NCBI GenBank assembly: GCA_032622095.1
Contig: CP136061.1
Coordinates: 56,855,301-56,919,300, forward strand
Source: Siphonodentalium dalli
Taxonomy: Eukaryota > Mollusca > Scaphopoda > Gadilida > Siphonodentaliidae
Direction of reading: 5' to 3'
DNA length: 64,000 nt
The notes beneath the pieces were generated by a model that was not told where the DNA came from, searched no databases, and worked only from the letters and a program-made list of their open reading frames with translations. The translations under genes and the position numbers were made by a program. Below are positions 47,751 through 59,301 of the stretch, one piece after another. Each line of letters starts with the position of its first letter. Positions within the stretch are counted from its first letter, which is position 1.

Positions 47751-48326
47751 CCCAAAGCCCAAACTATAGAGCTAGTCGTTGGAATTCAGTTTCTACGAAT
47801 TAAATTGGGATATATATGTAACTAATTAGTGACCAGTTCTAAACGTGTAATTTACAAGACGATAACATTTGGAGCACTGTAGTCGGCAATAGTACAATCA
47901 CGTTCTTTCTTATTATGCTTCCTGTTGCCAACTTAGTCGTGTGGGATCACGTGTGGTAACTTATACCTGTAATCAGTGCCACCATCGCACTAAGTTTTAT
48001 TTCTGTTTTATTCTAAAGTATCATTTTACTCAATATGTTCGGAGTCTCTTCACTTAATTGACGGATTTCCACAACCAACATTAAGAATTCAGATACAAAC
48101 TATAACCCAAATTCACAAACCATACAGCTGATCAATGACAATTGATTTAAACGATTTAACGTATACGTGGACACACATGTAATTAGCGATAAAGGACGTT
48201 GCTACAGGGTCAAGTTGGAGATTTCCAAATTTGAATTTCTAATTACACCACATATCAAAACCAACTCTGACAAAACTGTATGTGTTGCATTCCATTGAGT
48301 TGAACTTTCCAAATGATACCTCAACA
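47751..48326. other. Intergenic sequence with an inverted short repeat
   Basis: 47838-47900 is the inverse of the short repeat at ~28865 and ~32274 (GTAATTTACAAGACGATAAC). Otherwise unassigned. Confidence 0.4.
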
Positions 48327-48755
48327 TATATGTGACCCGCCATATCAAATCCAGTCGTAAGTCGGGATTTTTTTTACCCTGTGCCAATGCATTCTGTTAT
48401 ATATGCGAGTCGACCATAGGATTTTATCATTTTTTAAAAATAAATGTTTCTTACAATTTTTAGGACATAAAATAAAAAACATCCATTACCCTACAGGGAG
48501 CCCCACACATATATAGAAGCATATAGAAGAGTGCCGTCTGCTCATGTTTGTCTGGGGCTCTGTATGGGTGAAATTATAAAATTGTTAAAGAATACAAGAA
48601 CAAATTATTAAAATTGTAAAATATTGTTAGGCCAATGCATTCTCTTATATATGCGAGGCGACCTATGGTCGACTCGCATATATAAGAGAATGCATTGGCA
48701 CAGGGTAAAAGAAATCCCGACTTACGACTGGATTTGATATGGCGGGTCACATATA
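48327..48755. mobile_element. Nested-palindrome foldback element, long form
   Basis: Outer TIR TATATGTGACCCGCCATATC...CGGGATTT at both ends; then, on each side, the TACCCTGTGCCAATGCATTC palindrome arm. The left arm is truncated to one half; the right arm (48631-48705) is complete. The centre is a hairpin CCCTACAGGGAGCCCC...GGGGCTCTGTATGGG. The same element lies in opposite orientation at 54206-54670. Confidence 0.85.
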
Positions 48756-51518
48756 ACTGCGTGTCGGAAAATTACAACGTTACGTCCATACACATGTATG
48801 ATTGGATATCACCGAACAATATCAACAAAAAGGTGAGTTATGAAATTTCCAGCTGCTGCATGTTGATAGCCTTTCCAATTCTTAATGGGGATGAGATACC
48901 TTCCCACCTTCCCACAAAATCCTCCATATTGCCGACTTAGCCACGAGCTTTACCCCACACTTATATAAAATATGCCTCCCTTGAGCTCCACACGAACCGT
49001 TAATTCGGCTAATAACAGCCTTGACCAGATCTCGTCGATACGAGGCATGCTGAGATTATTGTCCCATTTAGAATGTTTTAATTTATTTCACAGACTTATA
49101 TCCACAATGTCTTAAGCATCCGCTGCCTTTTTACGGATATGCGTTAACGGATTTATACTAAATACAGTGCACTGCAATACAGCCAAGAAATTGCCGACGA
49201 AGACATACGGAAACACCTTTTCTAGATAAATTTCCTTAACCGATGATTCCCTTGTACTCCGCGGGAACCATTAATTCAACAATCCGAAGCTTTTTGCCAG
49301 CTCTCGTTGGCGCGAGACATGCTGAGATTTTGACGGCATTTAGAAGATTTAAATTTATTTCAGGCTCGTGTCATGCTAAGTTAATAACGTTGCGTTAGTA
49401 ATCGCGGAATCGATCTGATGTCGGGTTAAATTGATGGATGGAAACATATAATTTACCTCATCCAGTAAAACCATTGGATTGCTCTCACTTCCGCCTGTCG
49501 CCACACGTCATCGCGACACATGGGGCACCCTGACAACGAGGTCAGACAGTGCCATACAGCACCCTGACAACCAGATCATGACACTGTCGCGTATAGGTCT
49601 CACGCCTATATAGTTAAATAATCAACTCTGCTCGGTCTGTTACCTTCTTTGCAGAATTGAATCAGACAATGTAGTGTTGATCACCAGACGCTCAGTTGGA
49701 TTAACTAAGTGTAGGCAAGCATGCAAGGATACGAAGGATCGCCGGTTACTCAGCGGATAAGGTTCATAGCGTATCAACAATCACAATGTCGAAGATGGTT
49801 CGATATATTCCCGATATTTATGTGTCAGTTATTTAACGGGGGTCGGTGGATTCTACGTGCAGTGGAATTATTAACCTTGTTCGTGGTATTTCCTCCGCTA
49901 ATAAAACTAATTATGTTCTGATATGGTCAAACATATACACAATTACAGTCATTTTCAAAAGGGCAGATATATTTGTAAAACGAGGTATATGGTTTACTTC
50001 ATAGATACCCTCGATCCAGGGACGTACTGACAGGGGTCAAATAAGGACCATAATTTACAATAAATGGAAATTTCGTCACTCAAATTCCAACAGTTGGAAA
50101 TTAAAAGTAACAAGTAAATCGAATGATCTAAGTGTTTCAATCAGAGTTCGCGATTTTCCAACTCCAAATGTGTGCCTGTTGTTTATTTTCCGACTCGGAA
50201 TTCCAACTCTAAATACTCCGACGGCGTCACCGATTTCCAATTCCGGAAATGTACAAATTGTTTTTTCCGACTCCAAATTCCGTCATTTTGATTTGCCGCT
50301 GAGCGGGGAGACCTGTAACTCCAGAGCCGAATCAAGTGACAGTTACAACTCAAAAGTATATAAGCTAAACAATTCAATAAAATCGAATAAATCAATGGCT
50401 GAAGATGCAAAACAATGTCATACTACGCTGTACGCTTGATTATCATCGATATATACGTACTGATTATATCTTGATAACTTGCCATGTCATTTGGAGGTGG
50501 AGGAAAATAATTAATTTTACAGGTTTTAACAAATTGCGAAAAGTGTTTTGTACTACCGCGAACAACAGGGGAGATCGTTTACTCGTACGATTCTACGTGA
50601 AATTTAACAAATAATTCAAATTTCCGGCATTTCAATAAAGGAACTGTTTCAATTCTGAGTTAGTGAGTGCTATGTACGAGCTAATGTTTTTGAAAATAAT
50701 GAATAATTAAGGGAAAGTGTTTTTTTCTGTTCATACGATATTAACCCTTTTACTACTACCACTACCGCCAGTGCTGGGCCATCGTGGGGATTCATGTCCA
50801 TGCGGCAGTGGCTAACTGACATAACTGTATTGTATGATTTGAAATTGTAGTTTGTACTGAAATGCCTGTTGATGTTAATAAACAGTCGTTTGGGTAAATA
50901 TATTCCAGTAATGCTCATTACCTGAACACATATATGAAATTGAAAGTAAAGCGTTTCCTTCAAGTTCAGACTGATATGATTTACCAACCATAGATTCATG
51001 GTCACTAGTCTATTAGTAATGTCAACCTCCATATCTTTCTGATGACAGCTTTTAAATATAAACAATCATTCATCATGCATACTGATACCATTCTTTGAGT
51101 TATAGCTTGTGACTCCTTGGAATTTGAATTGTAACTCATATTCGTTCCTCAACCATATTCTGATTAATATAATATATTTACATACTATAAGTGTTGTCAT
51201 CACTAAATCCAGCATTCTGATTGGTCGGCGCCCACGTGGCTAGTTGCAATTATTTCTCGGTGAATGCGCAACAGCTAATATTATAACTGCAAGCTCATAA
51301 CAACACCGATACGTCATTTGGGTTTGGAAAGACGAACACGTAATGTTTTGGGCGCATTTGGATTCGCGCAGGATTGACTTAATAAATCATCGGGTTTCAA
51401 TTGTTCCTGTTAACTTTTGCCAAGGGTGCTATGGGATATTTTGGGCTGGTTTTGTCACGATACACTTTTCGATTTAAATACATTTACAAAAGTGGCTTTT
51501 TCGCTAAATGTATATAAA
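48756..51518. other. Intergenic sequence, nothing recognised
   Basis: Contains two imperfect copies of a ~200-bp segment (around 48930-49090 and 49210-49340; shared TCCACACGAACC/TCCGCGGGAACC ATTAATTC, CTCGT(C/T)G, CATGCTGAGATT). Frames at 49721-49921 and 50170-50439 are unrecognised; the latter is Ser/Asn-rich, with CTCCAAATTCCG-type sub-repeats. No exon supported. Confidence 0.4.
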
Positions 51519-51706
51519 TATAAGGATTAACTGTCATGTGGACTGTTTTTATGGTGATGTAACCGTGAGGTAAGTGGTCATAACTTGTATGTAAAACCCT
51601 TCGAAAGGTCAATATGTGCATTTCCTTCGGGTTTTACACAAGTTATGACCACTTACCTCACGGTTACATTTCCATAAAAACAGTCCACATGAACGTTAAT
51701 CCTTAT
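51519..51706. mobile_element. ~188-bp foldback, MITE-like
   Basis: ATAAGGATTAACTGTCATGT... pairs with ...ACATGAACGTTAATCCTTAT. Arms of ~80 bp (GTGGACTGTTTTTATGG, ACCGTGAGGTAAGTGGTCAT, AACTTGT-TAAAACCC) surround a loop carrying GAAAGGTCAATATGTGCATT. That loop word occurs again at ~52320. Confidence 0.82.
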
Positions 51707-52032
51707 GTATAATGTACTGCATGCACAGAGTACTCAATACATAAAACGTGGATTAATGTTGTGTCATTTTTGTTACTAGTGTCTTTATTTACACAATACT
51801 CTTAAAAAAAACATATGGAAACCCAAATTATTAAGCCATTAAGCCAATATTGGAATTTTTCATTACACAAACCAAATCCTATAAAATTGGAAATTATATA
51901 TATTGGACCAAATCCTTTTTAGTTGGACATTTTATGGTTTCAACCCCAATTGGAACCCCCTAGGAACGTCCCTGCCTCGATCATCCAGTTTAACCCTTTG
52001 ATGTCTGGAGCTTCCTGAATTTTTGCGAAAAA

Positions 52033-52201
52033 CCTGTGCCACTGCATTATCTTATATATGCGAGTCGCCCACAGGGCGCCTCAGATATATAAGAGAATGC
52101 ATTGGCATAACACTACTGATCTTGTAAGCCAGTGCATACTCTTATATATGCGAGGCTCCCTATGGTATACTCGCATATATAAGAGAATGCACTGGCACGG
52201 G
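52033..52201. mobile_element. Nested-palindrome foldback element, minimal form
   Basis: Two tandem palindromes of the GCATTCTCTTATATATGCGA type separated by only ~30 bp (TAACACTACTGATCTTGTAA). Lacks the outer arms and central hairpin of the long form. Confidence 0.8.
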
Positions 52202-54205
52202 ATTTTTAATGCTGCACCAGCGTAGCTCCCGTCATGAAATGGTTAAACCGTCTGGTTCATAAAATACGCTCACTCATCGTATATTACTGCTACAGTATCT
52301 GTGTCTGTACAAGATGCACGAAAGGTCAATATGTGCATTTCTGCGTGCGAGAGTATTATCGACTTTGTCAACCGTGACAAGCAGGAAGTGACATAAACTC
52401 AATAAATCCCAGTTACCTGACCACACACGTATTCAACAGGAAGTGACGTCTCCATAGGCGTTATTTATAGTTATTACGCGTGACTGTGTTTGGCCATCGA
52501 TATGGAGACTGAGAATGTGTTTCCGTTTGTGGAAAGCTTGCGCCATCGCGCGTTTCGATGTTGCCAGATTATAACGATATTGCAAAATCGACTTGGAAAC
52601 AATGAACACAGATTAGCTTCGATTGTCAGTAAGCTGATGGTAAACAGTAATCATACTCATAATTGTCAATTCTTCGCCATGGCCTGACACTGCACATCAA
52701 AGGCTCATACTGATGCCCGATTTCAACTGTGGTCCGGTACGTCCGACGACTCGAATTTGGCCTGGTAATTTTGCCTCGATATATGGTTCTTTAACCTGCG
52801 CACATTATAGCATAAGATATATTGGTTTCATGAATGCACCACCTCAGAATTCCGTTAAAACAACTAATCCTTCAAATTGTTACAACAACAACAACAACAA
52901 CAACAACAGAAAGCCTCTATAAGTGCGGACCAAAAATCTACTAATCGGATTAAACACACGCCCGATACTTCGCAATAGACCTTTGTTCTACATTCCAGCT
53001 GAGACACTTCCATCAGCAAAGTTAGCTGTTATATTATGCGTTTACGTGTTCCCGCAAAAAAATCTACAAGAGTGACCCAGCCATTGTTCACACCTAGATA
53101 TCGAAAGCAATTAACGCGGTCATAAAAGTTACATACTGCAACAATGAGACATCCGCGAAAAACAGAAATGTGTTGTCATGCGAGATATCGCCATCGCTCC
53201 ATAGCTCCATTGACACGACCAGACCAGCCTTACTGCAATTTCCTAAAAATAACTCGCTGCGCGTGAAACCCGAAATGTGTTGTCCTGCCAGATATCCCCA
53301 TCGCTCCATTGGCATGGGCAGAACTGGGAAGCAGTAAACACCCACACTATGGGCGTAATGAGAGAGCGGAGGTAAGAAATTTATCCTGTAGGTTTTTCCG
53401 TGTCAGAGATTATTTTGCTCCTGAAATAATTTTCAATGCATTGATCGTGGCATCGATGATGTATGCGTGGTGCTCATGATAATTGGGAATGCAGACGGCG
53501 AAACAAAATCAAACCGATCACATTTCGGATTCGAACCCCCGATGGTGTCGAATATGTAGCTAAATAAAATGGAAATAATTGATGCCTTAATAACGTTTGA
53601 CACTGATGTTGCGCTCTAAATGAACGGACTACTAATTTTTCTCTTGGACAACCGGACTATAGCGTCTGAATCGTATGCCGATATTCTACGTGCTCGCTGT
53701 ATTATATAAATCCCCGATATAGGGGCAGGGGGTTGGCCAAAACCTTCAACAGTTGGAATGTTTTAGTTGGATTTTAATTTGCTCAACTAGCTTGATATTC
53801 CATCCCAGTGTTAACTGTGATTTTTTTTGTCTTTTGATCTAATCTTTTTCGGTTTAATTGTTGTACTAAAATGGAAATAAAATGTAAAAACTTGGCATTC
53901 TTGTATAAATTTCCTGCCGAGAAAACACACAAATTCATGTCGGTTATATGTTCATGTCGGTTATATGTTCAGAAAGAACCGTTAGAATGCCGTCAGCTGA
54001 ATGCATATGACCGTATAGGTGCAGAGAGAACTCCTATATATTTGAACCTTCAAAGTCGACCAACCCTACGATAGTAAATAATTTGACGATCGATCACTAT
54101 AAACTAGGGTTGAAAAACGTCCTATAACCAGGACACATGCAATCGCGAAGGCTCATTAAGATCGGTAACTAAAATTAAGAGTGTGTAAAGAAGAAAATGT
54201 TTTCG
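52202..54205. other. Intergenic sequence, nothing recognised
   Basis: Open frames of 65-83 codons (52490-52687, 52713-52922, 53345-53094) are unrecognised. Within 53150-53300, GTGTTGTC(A/C)TGC..GATATC(G/C)CCATCGCTCCAT occurs twice, an internal short duplication of ~115 bp. Confidence 0.4.
52882..52908. repeat. (CAA)n microsatellite
   Basis: About nine uninterrupted CAA triplets. Confidence 0.95.
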
Positions 54206-54670
54206 TATATGTGACCCACCATATCAAATCCAGTTGGAAGTCGGGATTTTTTTACCCTGTGCCAATGCATTCTCTTATATATGCGAGTCAACCATAGGTC
54301 GCCTCGCATATATAAGAGAATGCATTGGCCTAACAATTTTTTACAATTTTAATAATTTGTTCTTGTATTCTTTAACAATTTTATAATTTCACCCATACAG
54401 AGCCCCAGACAAACATGAGCAGACGACACTCTTCTACGTGCTTCGATATATGTGTGGGGCTCCCTGCAGGGTAATGGATGTTTTTTATTTTATGTCCTAA
54501 AAATTGTAAGAAACGTTTATTTAAAGAACATGATAAAAAATTGTTAAGCCAATACATTCTCTTATATATGCGAGGCGACCTATGGTCGACTCGCATATAT
54601 AAGAGAATGCATTGGCACAGGGTAAAAATATCCCGACTTCCGACTGGATTTGATATGGCGGGTCGTATAT
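54206..54670. mobile_element. Nested-palindrome foldback element, complete long form
   Basis: Outer TIRs (TATATGTGACCCACCATATC and its complement with few changes) enclose palindrome arm 1 (~54257-54332), a central hairpin (CCCATACAGAGCCCC...GGGGCTCCCTGCAGGG) and palindrome arm 2 (~54546-54622). One strand could fold into three hairpins on a closing stem. Internal order is reversed relative to 48327-48755, i.e. opposite insertion. Non-coding. Confidence 0.87.
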
Positions 54671-55017
54671 ATAACTTTATACATGTGCATGAGTTTGTTA
54701 TTTAATGTTGCATGTGCTGTGTTCAGTTCAATGTGGTTGTTGTATATACTTGTCTGATTGTATACTGTGGTATGTTTCCTACCCGTTTTGGTTTTCTGTG
54801 AACCATGAGTCGTCTAAGTGTAAATATTTTAAATATAGTTTATCTTTCTGTATCTCATATAAATATGGCTGAGAATAAATTATAATTCATTCATATATGT
54901 GTGTACTTGCATGCCATGTTGTTTATATTTGATGGCTAACTCGTGGTATAATATTATAGGCATATTAACGCGAGTTCGCATATACTTAAACATTGACAAA
55001 GCGATTTTCCTCCTTAA

Positions 55018-55267
55018 CCCTCTATACTAATTACTCATTGACCAGGAAATTGGTCAATGAGTAATTAGGAAATGTTCAACAAAATGATCATAACTTATTA
55101 TCTGAACATTTACCACCAATGAATATGAATCATTCAACACGGTATATTATCTTAACACCATACTGTCGTCTGCTCATTTTACCTGAACATCCCTCCAAAT
55201 GAATAATGAAACATTCCAATGTACACTTGTATAACTTAACGGGGAAATTCATTTAGCATAGAAAGGG
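55018..55267. mobile_element. TTAA-type MITE with intact flanks
   Basis: TTAA (55014-55017), CCCTCTATACTAATTACTCA..., then ...TTTAGCATAGAAAGGG, TTAA (55268-55271). CCC...GGG ends next to a duplicated TTAA are piggyBac-like. The left arm has an extra hairpin (CTAATTACTCATTGACCA / TGGTCAATGAGTAATTAG). Related copies are at 3230, 11771 and 60109. Confidence 0.78.
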
Positions 55268-55477
55268 TTAATCGTTTGAGGATCATTACTATTTATTCCT
55301 GGTGCGCTGACTGTAAAATTACCATAACAATGACGGATTGATAATAATTGTGATGATGACTGTATCATCACCAAGGAATTATAGCCAACTTCCGTTCTCA
55401 GCATTGGAGCAGGGACGGCGAGAGTAACCTCTCTTCTGTTTATGTATGGACACTAATGGATGTACAGTAATGCTGTC

Positions 55478-55634
55478 AACATTTTAGAATGTGCATTGAC
55501 TGTGACCTCGGTTCATTTCTGGATTTCCAATGTTTATAATTGTAGGTTCGCCGTGAGGACCAGTAAGAAAAGAAAGGTGGGCCTTTAAAATATTGGAGTT
55601 GATAAAAATGAAACAAATAAAACAAACAAAATAC
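55478..55634 (-). repeat. 157-bp direct duplication, copy 1
   Basis: Differs from 56892-57048 at one base only (55527 C versus 56941 G). On the minus strand a frame reads through LKAHLSFLTGPHGEPTIINI to a stop after SQCTF, preceded by a TTTTAAAG acceptor-like site. This could be a duplicated terminal exon or simply a repeat; I do not recognise the peptide. Confidence 0.85.
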
Positions 55635-55742
55635 GGGGAGAGCTTTCCGATGAATGGCAACAAGCCATATTTCCGACTAAATCCTGAAAAGTTACCCATA
55701 ATTCTGCTGTGGTTAAGAAGTCGATTACTTAGAGCATTACTG
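55635..55742. mobile_element. Half copy of the Tc1/mariner-type MITE
   Basis: Starts within the foldback (GGGGAGAGCTTTCCGATGAA) and ends ...GAGCATTACTG followed by TA. The left arm is missing, replaced by the end of the 157-bp duplication. Confidence 0.82.
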
Positions 55743-55944
55743 TATTCGAATCGGCATTCATGATTGTTTGCGAATGACATGCCACCAAGGCCGAATACCC
55801 AAGGCCCGTGGTCTGTGAGTGGCCTTAATGCTCACGTGGCTCACCACGGGCCACACCAACGAGTGCACGGACGGAATTATTCTCTACATTTCTTGATCAG
55901 TGCGAAATGGTATCGACAATGACACTAAATATGTGTGTAGGGAG

Positions 55945-56215
55945 TAACTATACTCATTTTATCCTTACTATACTGTGAACAGACCATCTCTTGTAGATCA
56001 TATCTTGGTACCAGAATCTATAAAGCATATGGTCTGCAATTGCGAAATCATTCACGATGCTGCTTTGAACACATCAAATCATCTGCCTGTCTCATGTTCT
56101 ATCTTGTTAGATACAGAACTGACATCCAACTCGTTGCATACCTCGCGGAAGCGTTATGCATGGGAGCGAGCAGACATTACGGCATATAAAAGTAATCTTG
56201 ACTGCCTCTGTCCCA
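55945..56215 (+). pseudogene. LINE endonuclease C-terminal fragment
   Basis: The frame reads RPSLVDHILVPESIKH, then CEIIHDAALNTSNHLPVSCS, then a linker with KRYAWERADITAYKS. SLVDHIL and SNHLPVSC correspond to the last two motifs of the APE-type endonuclease (usual SxIDxI and SDHxP). The SDH Asp, which pairs with the catalytic His, is Asn here. Only ~80 codons remain and nothing of the RT follows in frame. Confidence 0.72.
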
Positions 56216-56891
56216 GCCCATTTACATGGGGTGGTGGAAAAACTTTCCGGACACTTAGGCGGGGTTGGGTGGGTCATCATCAAATCAAAAATCTGTTTTT
56301 TCCGCAAGCTGAATATTTTTTCCTCATGCTTTTTTTCAAAATGTATCATAAATTTGGACCCAGAAATGGCAATGACATTGTATACTGAAGTATTTACTAC
56401 ATATAATGGCATATATCAGCATATAGCGTTATTTAGGAGTAGATATCACTTTATAACCCATACTCAACCCTTCTCTATAATGTATATAATTCATCACTCT
56501 TCCAGACTGTGACCTGAAACAAATCTGGCATTACCTGCTGCGAATCATAAAAAAATATTTACAAAAAACAACAACATTGAAATCAATGAACCTAAAACCA
56601 GGTACATCATATCACATTGTGCTAATCGAAAGGAAAACTGGAAACTAAAAGATCTTGCCTGTCAATGCCTTATATATGGATAACAGACTCATGTATTCGA
56701 TGATGATTTAACGTATCTTCATTTATGATCTTCATCACCATGCACAGCGCGAGGCCACACAAGTTCACATCAAAGGCTGTGTCCATGTGTAAATGTATAT
56801 TATTATCCAAGAGTTATATTTCGTTCTATTGTACACAAATGGTGTGTTTTGCGTGACTTGACGATTTTGTAAGACAAATGAGGACATTAAG
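56216..56891. other. Sequence between LINE fragment and second duplicate, nothing recognised
   Basis: AT-rich; overlapping short frames are not supported as coding. Confidence 0.4.
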
Positions 56892-57048
56892 AACATTTTA
56901 GAATGTGCATTGACTGTGACCTCGGTTCATTTCTGGATTTGCAATGTTTATAATTGTAGGTTCGCCGTGAGGACCAGTAAGAAAAGAAAGGTGGGCCTTT
57001 AAAATATTGGAGTTGATAAAAATGAAACAAATAAAACAAACAAAATAC
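56892..57048 (-). repeat. 157-bp direct duplication, copy 2
   Basis: See copy 1 at 55478-55634. The single difference changes Gly to Ala in the minus-strand frame (NIGNPE versus NIANPE). This copy runs into ATTAAAAAACAAACC rather than a MITE half. Confidence 0.85.
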
Positions 57049-59146
57049 ATTAAAAAACAAACCATTGAGTGTGTCTCAAACTGTGTAACAATGCAGTGCA
57101 CAGTATCAAATAAGCGATTCGTTGTAGGGTTATGTTATTGTGTAGATATTTGTCACAAATCTTCGAAAAAGGGGGTGGGTCTCTGAAAAAAGACCGGGAA
57201 AACAATTTTGAAAACAAAATTGGGGTGGTGGTTGCCAAGATAGGTCAAAATGGGAAAAAGCACCTGCGTGTCCGGAACTTTTGCCACCACCCATTGATCG
57301 AAATAGCTATTTTAAGATCTGAGTGGCACATTGAGAAGTCACTTTTACTGGTCCATAAGTGAAGCACTACAACACAATATATATGTAACGTGCACTCCCC
57401 GAAGATATAACGCCAGATAATAATAACGACGCACAAAGCAGAACGATAACAAGGTTTATACGTGTAATCCGGGGACTAGTCAAGTTGTCCCTCAACTCAG
57501 ATCAAGCTTCAAAATCGGTCCCGATGTTCGTCTATGTCGGGGTTAAAACCCACGCCAACCCCATCTAGCTCAGACTGCGATGATGGTATCGGCGACCTGA
57601 GTTATCCTGAATATGCCTGTAATTTTTCAAAACATTTCTCCAATAAATGTCGGCTGCAGGGTGTGCCCGTGAATTCAGACGTGAATTCCAAGATGGCCAC
57701 TAGCAACCATTTTGTTTAATGAAATATGGAAGAAAAAAAGTATGATTCCCATCTAGTGGTCAACCCGAAGATTCATATGTTTAGTTGTTGGATTTCAAAG
57801 TCGACACATCCTGCAGCCCGAATTTATTGGAGAATTTTTAAAATTTACAGGCATCTTTTGGATCAAATCTACGTGGGAGCCATACAATTTGAACGATTGT
57901 CTATTAAAACATGGTCGCCGACAGCATCTTGGGTTTTACTCTTTGAATGACTAAATCCTTTGGCACACCCGACATACCACATAGCTCATCCAATCGTAAT
58001 ATCATAATTATGGATATTCAGGGTGATAACCAGATGGGCGCCATCATTGTTTTCCAAATTTCGTTAAAAAACATGGCCACCAGCGGCCATCCTGGATTTT
58101 GATCTTTCATTACTAAATCCTTTGGCACACCATACACGCCTCATCCGATCGTCACTAAACAATTTTTAAATCGAATAGTGGCCTTCTTTGTATTATTGAC
58201 AGTTTTGTTAATTAAGGTAAGGTCCCTAATGTATCAGTTTAAACCCCATTGGTAACAGCATGTCCATACAGGATAGGTATCAGAGCTGCTTAATTTGTTA
58301 AGTAAGTTAACATGACAATAAATGAAATACCCCCAGTGTCAGAGTGTTGTATCCTTGTTCTGTGCAAGGGTGACATAGTAAATCGAAATATAGAAATGTT
58401 GATTTACTGATGCAAAATCACAGCATTTGATATGCGAATTAATGTATGTTCCAGGCGGGGCTAAAAGGACAACCAAACGGCCGAAATTTCTAAACGAAAA
58501 CCACCGATGGTTAACGAACTCTTTATATGCACGATAATATTCTATTGCTATCATATCAATGATATGACATTAATTGTGCCAAATCAGAAATTCCATGTTG
58601 ATAATATTTTAATATACAGTAAGTAAATTGTCATAGATTGAACAAACGAAATCACAATATTATTTAAATTGAAAAAATAATGTTGGCCATATAATGCCTG
58701 TTTAAATTTTACTCTATGGTGTGTATCAGTGGTGCATTCCTGGTTTTTCACCACAAATTTGAGAGATAAAATTGTAACTCTCAGCCGTTGTTCGTCAGTA
58801 TGAATATTAGGATTTCAATGTTCACAATGCACGCCATCAGCATCTAAAATGTTCACATATATTCAAAAGTGTGCATGCACCAACCGGCCAACCAGAAATA
58901 ACATTTTCTGTGTAAATACCATTTATACATGAGCAACAGGAAGACGACAAGCAGCTCATGTGATGTCTTGTTAATGTTTCTTGTATTATTGTGAAAATAA
59001 ACACATTACAGATTACTACGGTGTTAAGTATGTATAACATGTACGCCTTCAGATAGTGAATGCACACAAATGCACGCCCGTGGTGCGATGCATAAGCTAC
59101 CTTGATCTAAGCCAAAATGGGAATGTGTTCGGAAAGCAAAGTACAC
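57049..59146. other. Intergenic sequence with an internal ~163-bp duplication
   Basis: 57908-57998 and 58070-58156 share AACATGG(T/C)C.CC, ACTAAATCCTTTGGCACACC and CTCATCC.ATCG. A third partial start (AAGATGGCCACTAGC) lies at ~57690. No gene recognised. Confidence 0.5.
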
Positions 59147-59301
59147 ATCACATGTATTGTGCAGGTGGTTGAGTCATATCACATGTATTGTGCAGGTGGT
59201 TGAGTCATATCACATGTATTGTGCAGGTGGTTGAGTCATATCACATGTATTGTGCAGGTGGTTGAGTCATATCACATGTATTGTGCAGGTGGTTGAGTCA
59301 T
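59147..59301. repeat. 31-bp minisatellite, 5 exact copies
   Basis: Unit ATCACATGTATTGTGCAGGT then GGTTGAGTCAT; 155 bp, five units without visible divergence, implying very recent expansion. Confidence 0.96.

Noticed and set aside
53515-53560. TTCGAA-containing segment resembling a tRNA T-arm
   Set aside because: The bases on each side do not form a T stem, and no acceptor or anticodon arm can be drawn.
55478-57048. LTR retrotransposon with 157-bp LTRs
   Set aside because: The repeats lack TG...CA ends, and no primer-binding site, polypurine tract, gag/pol or target duplication is visible between or around them.
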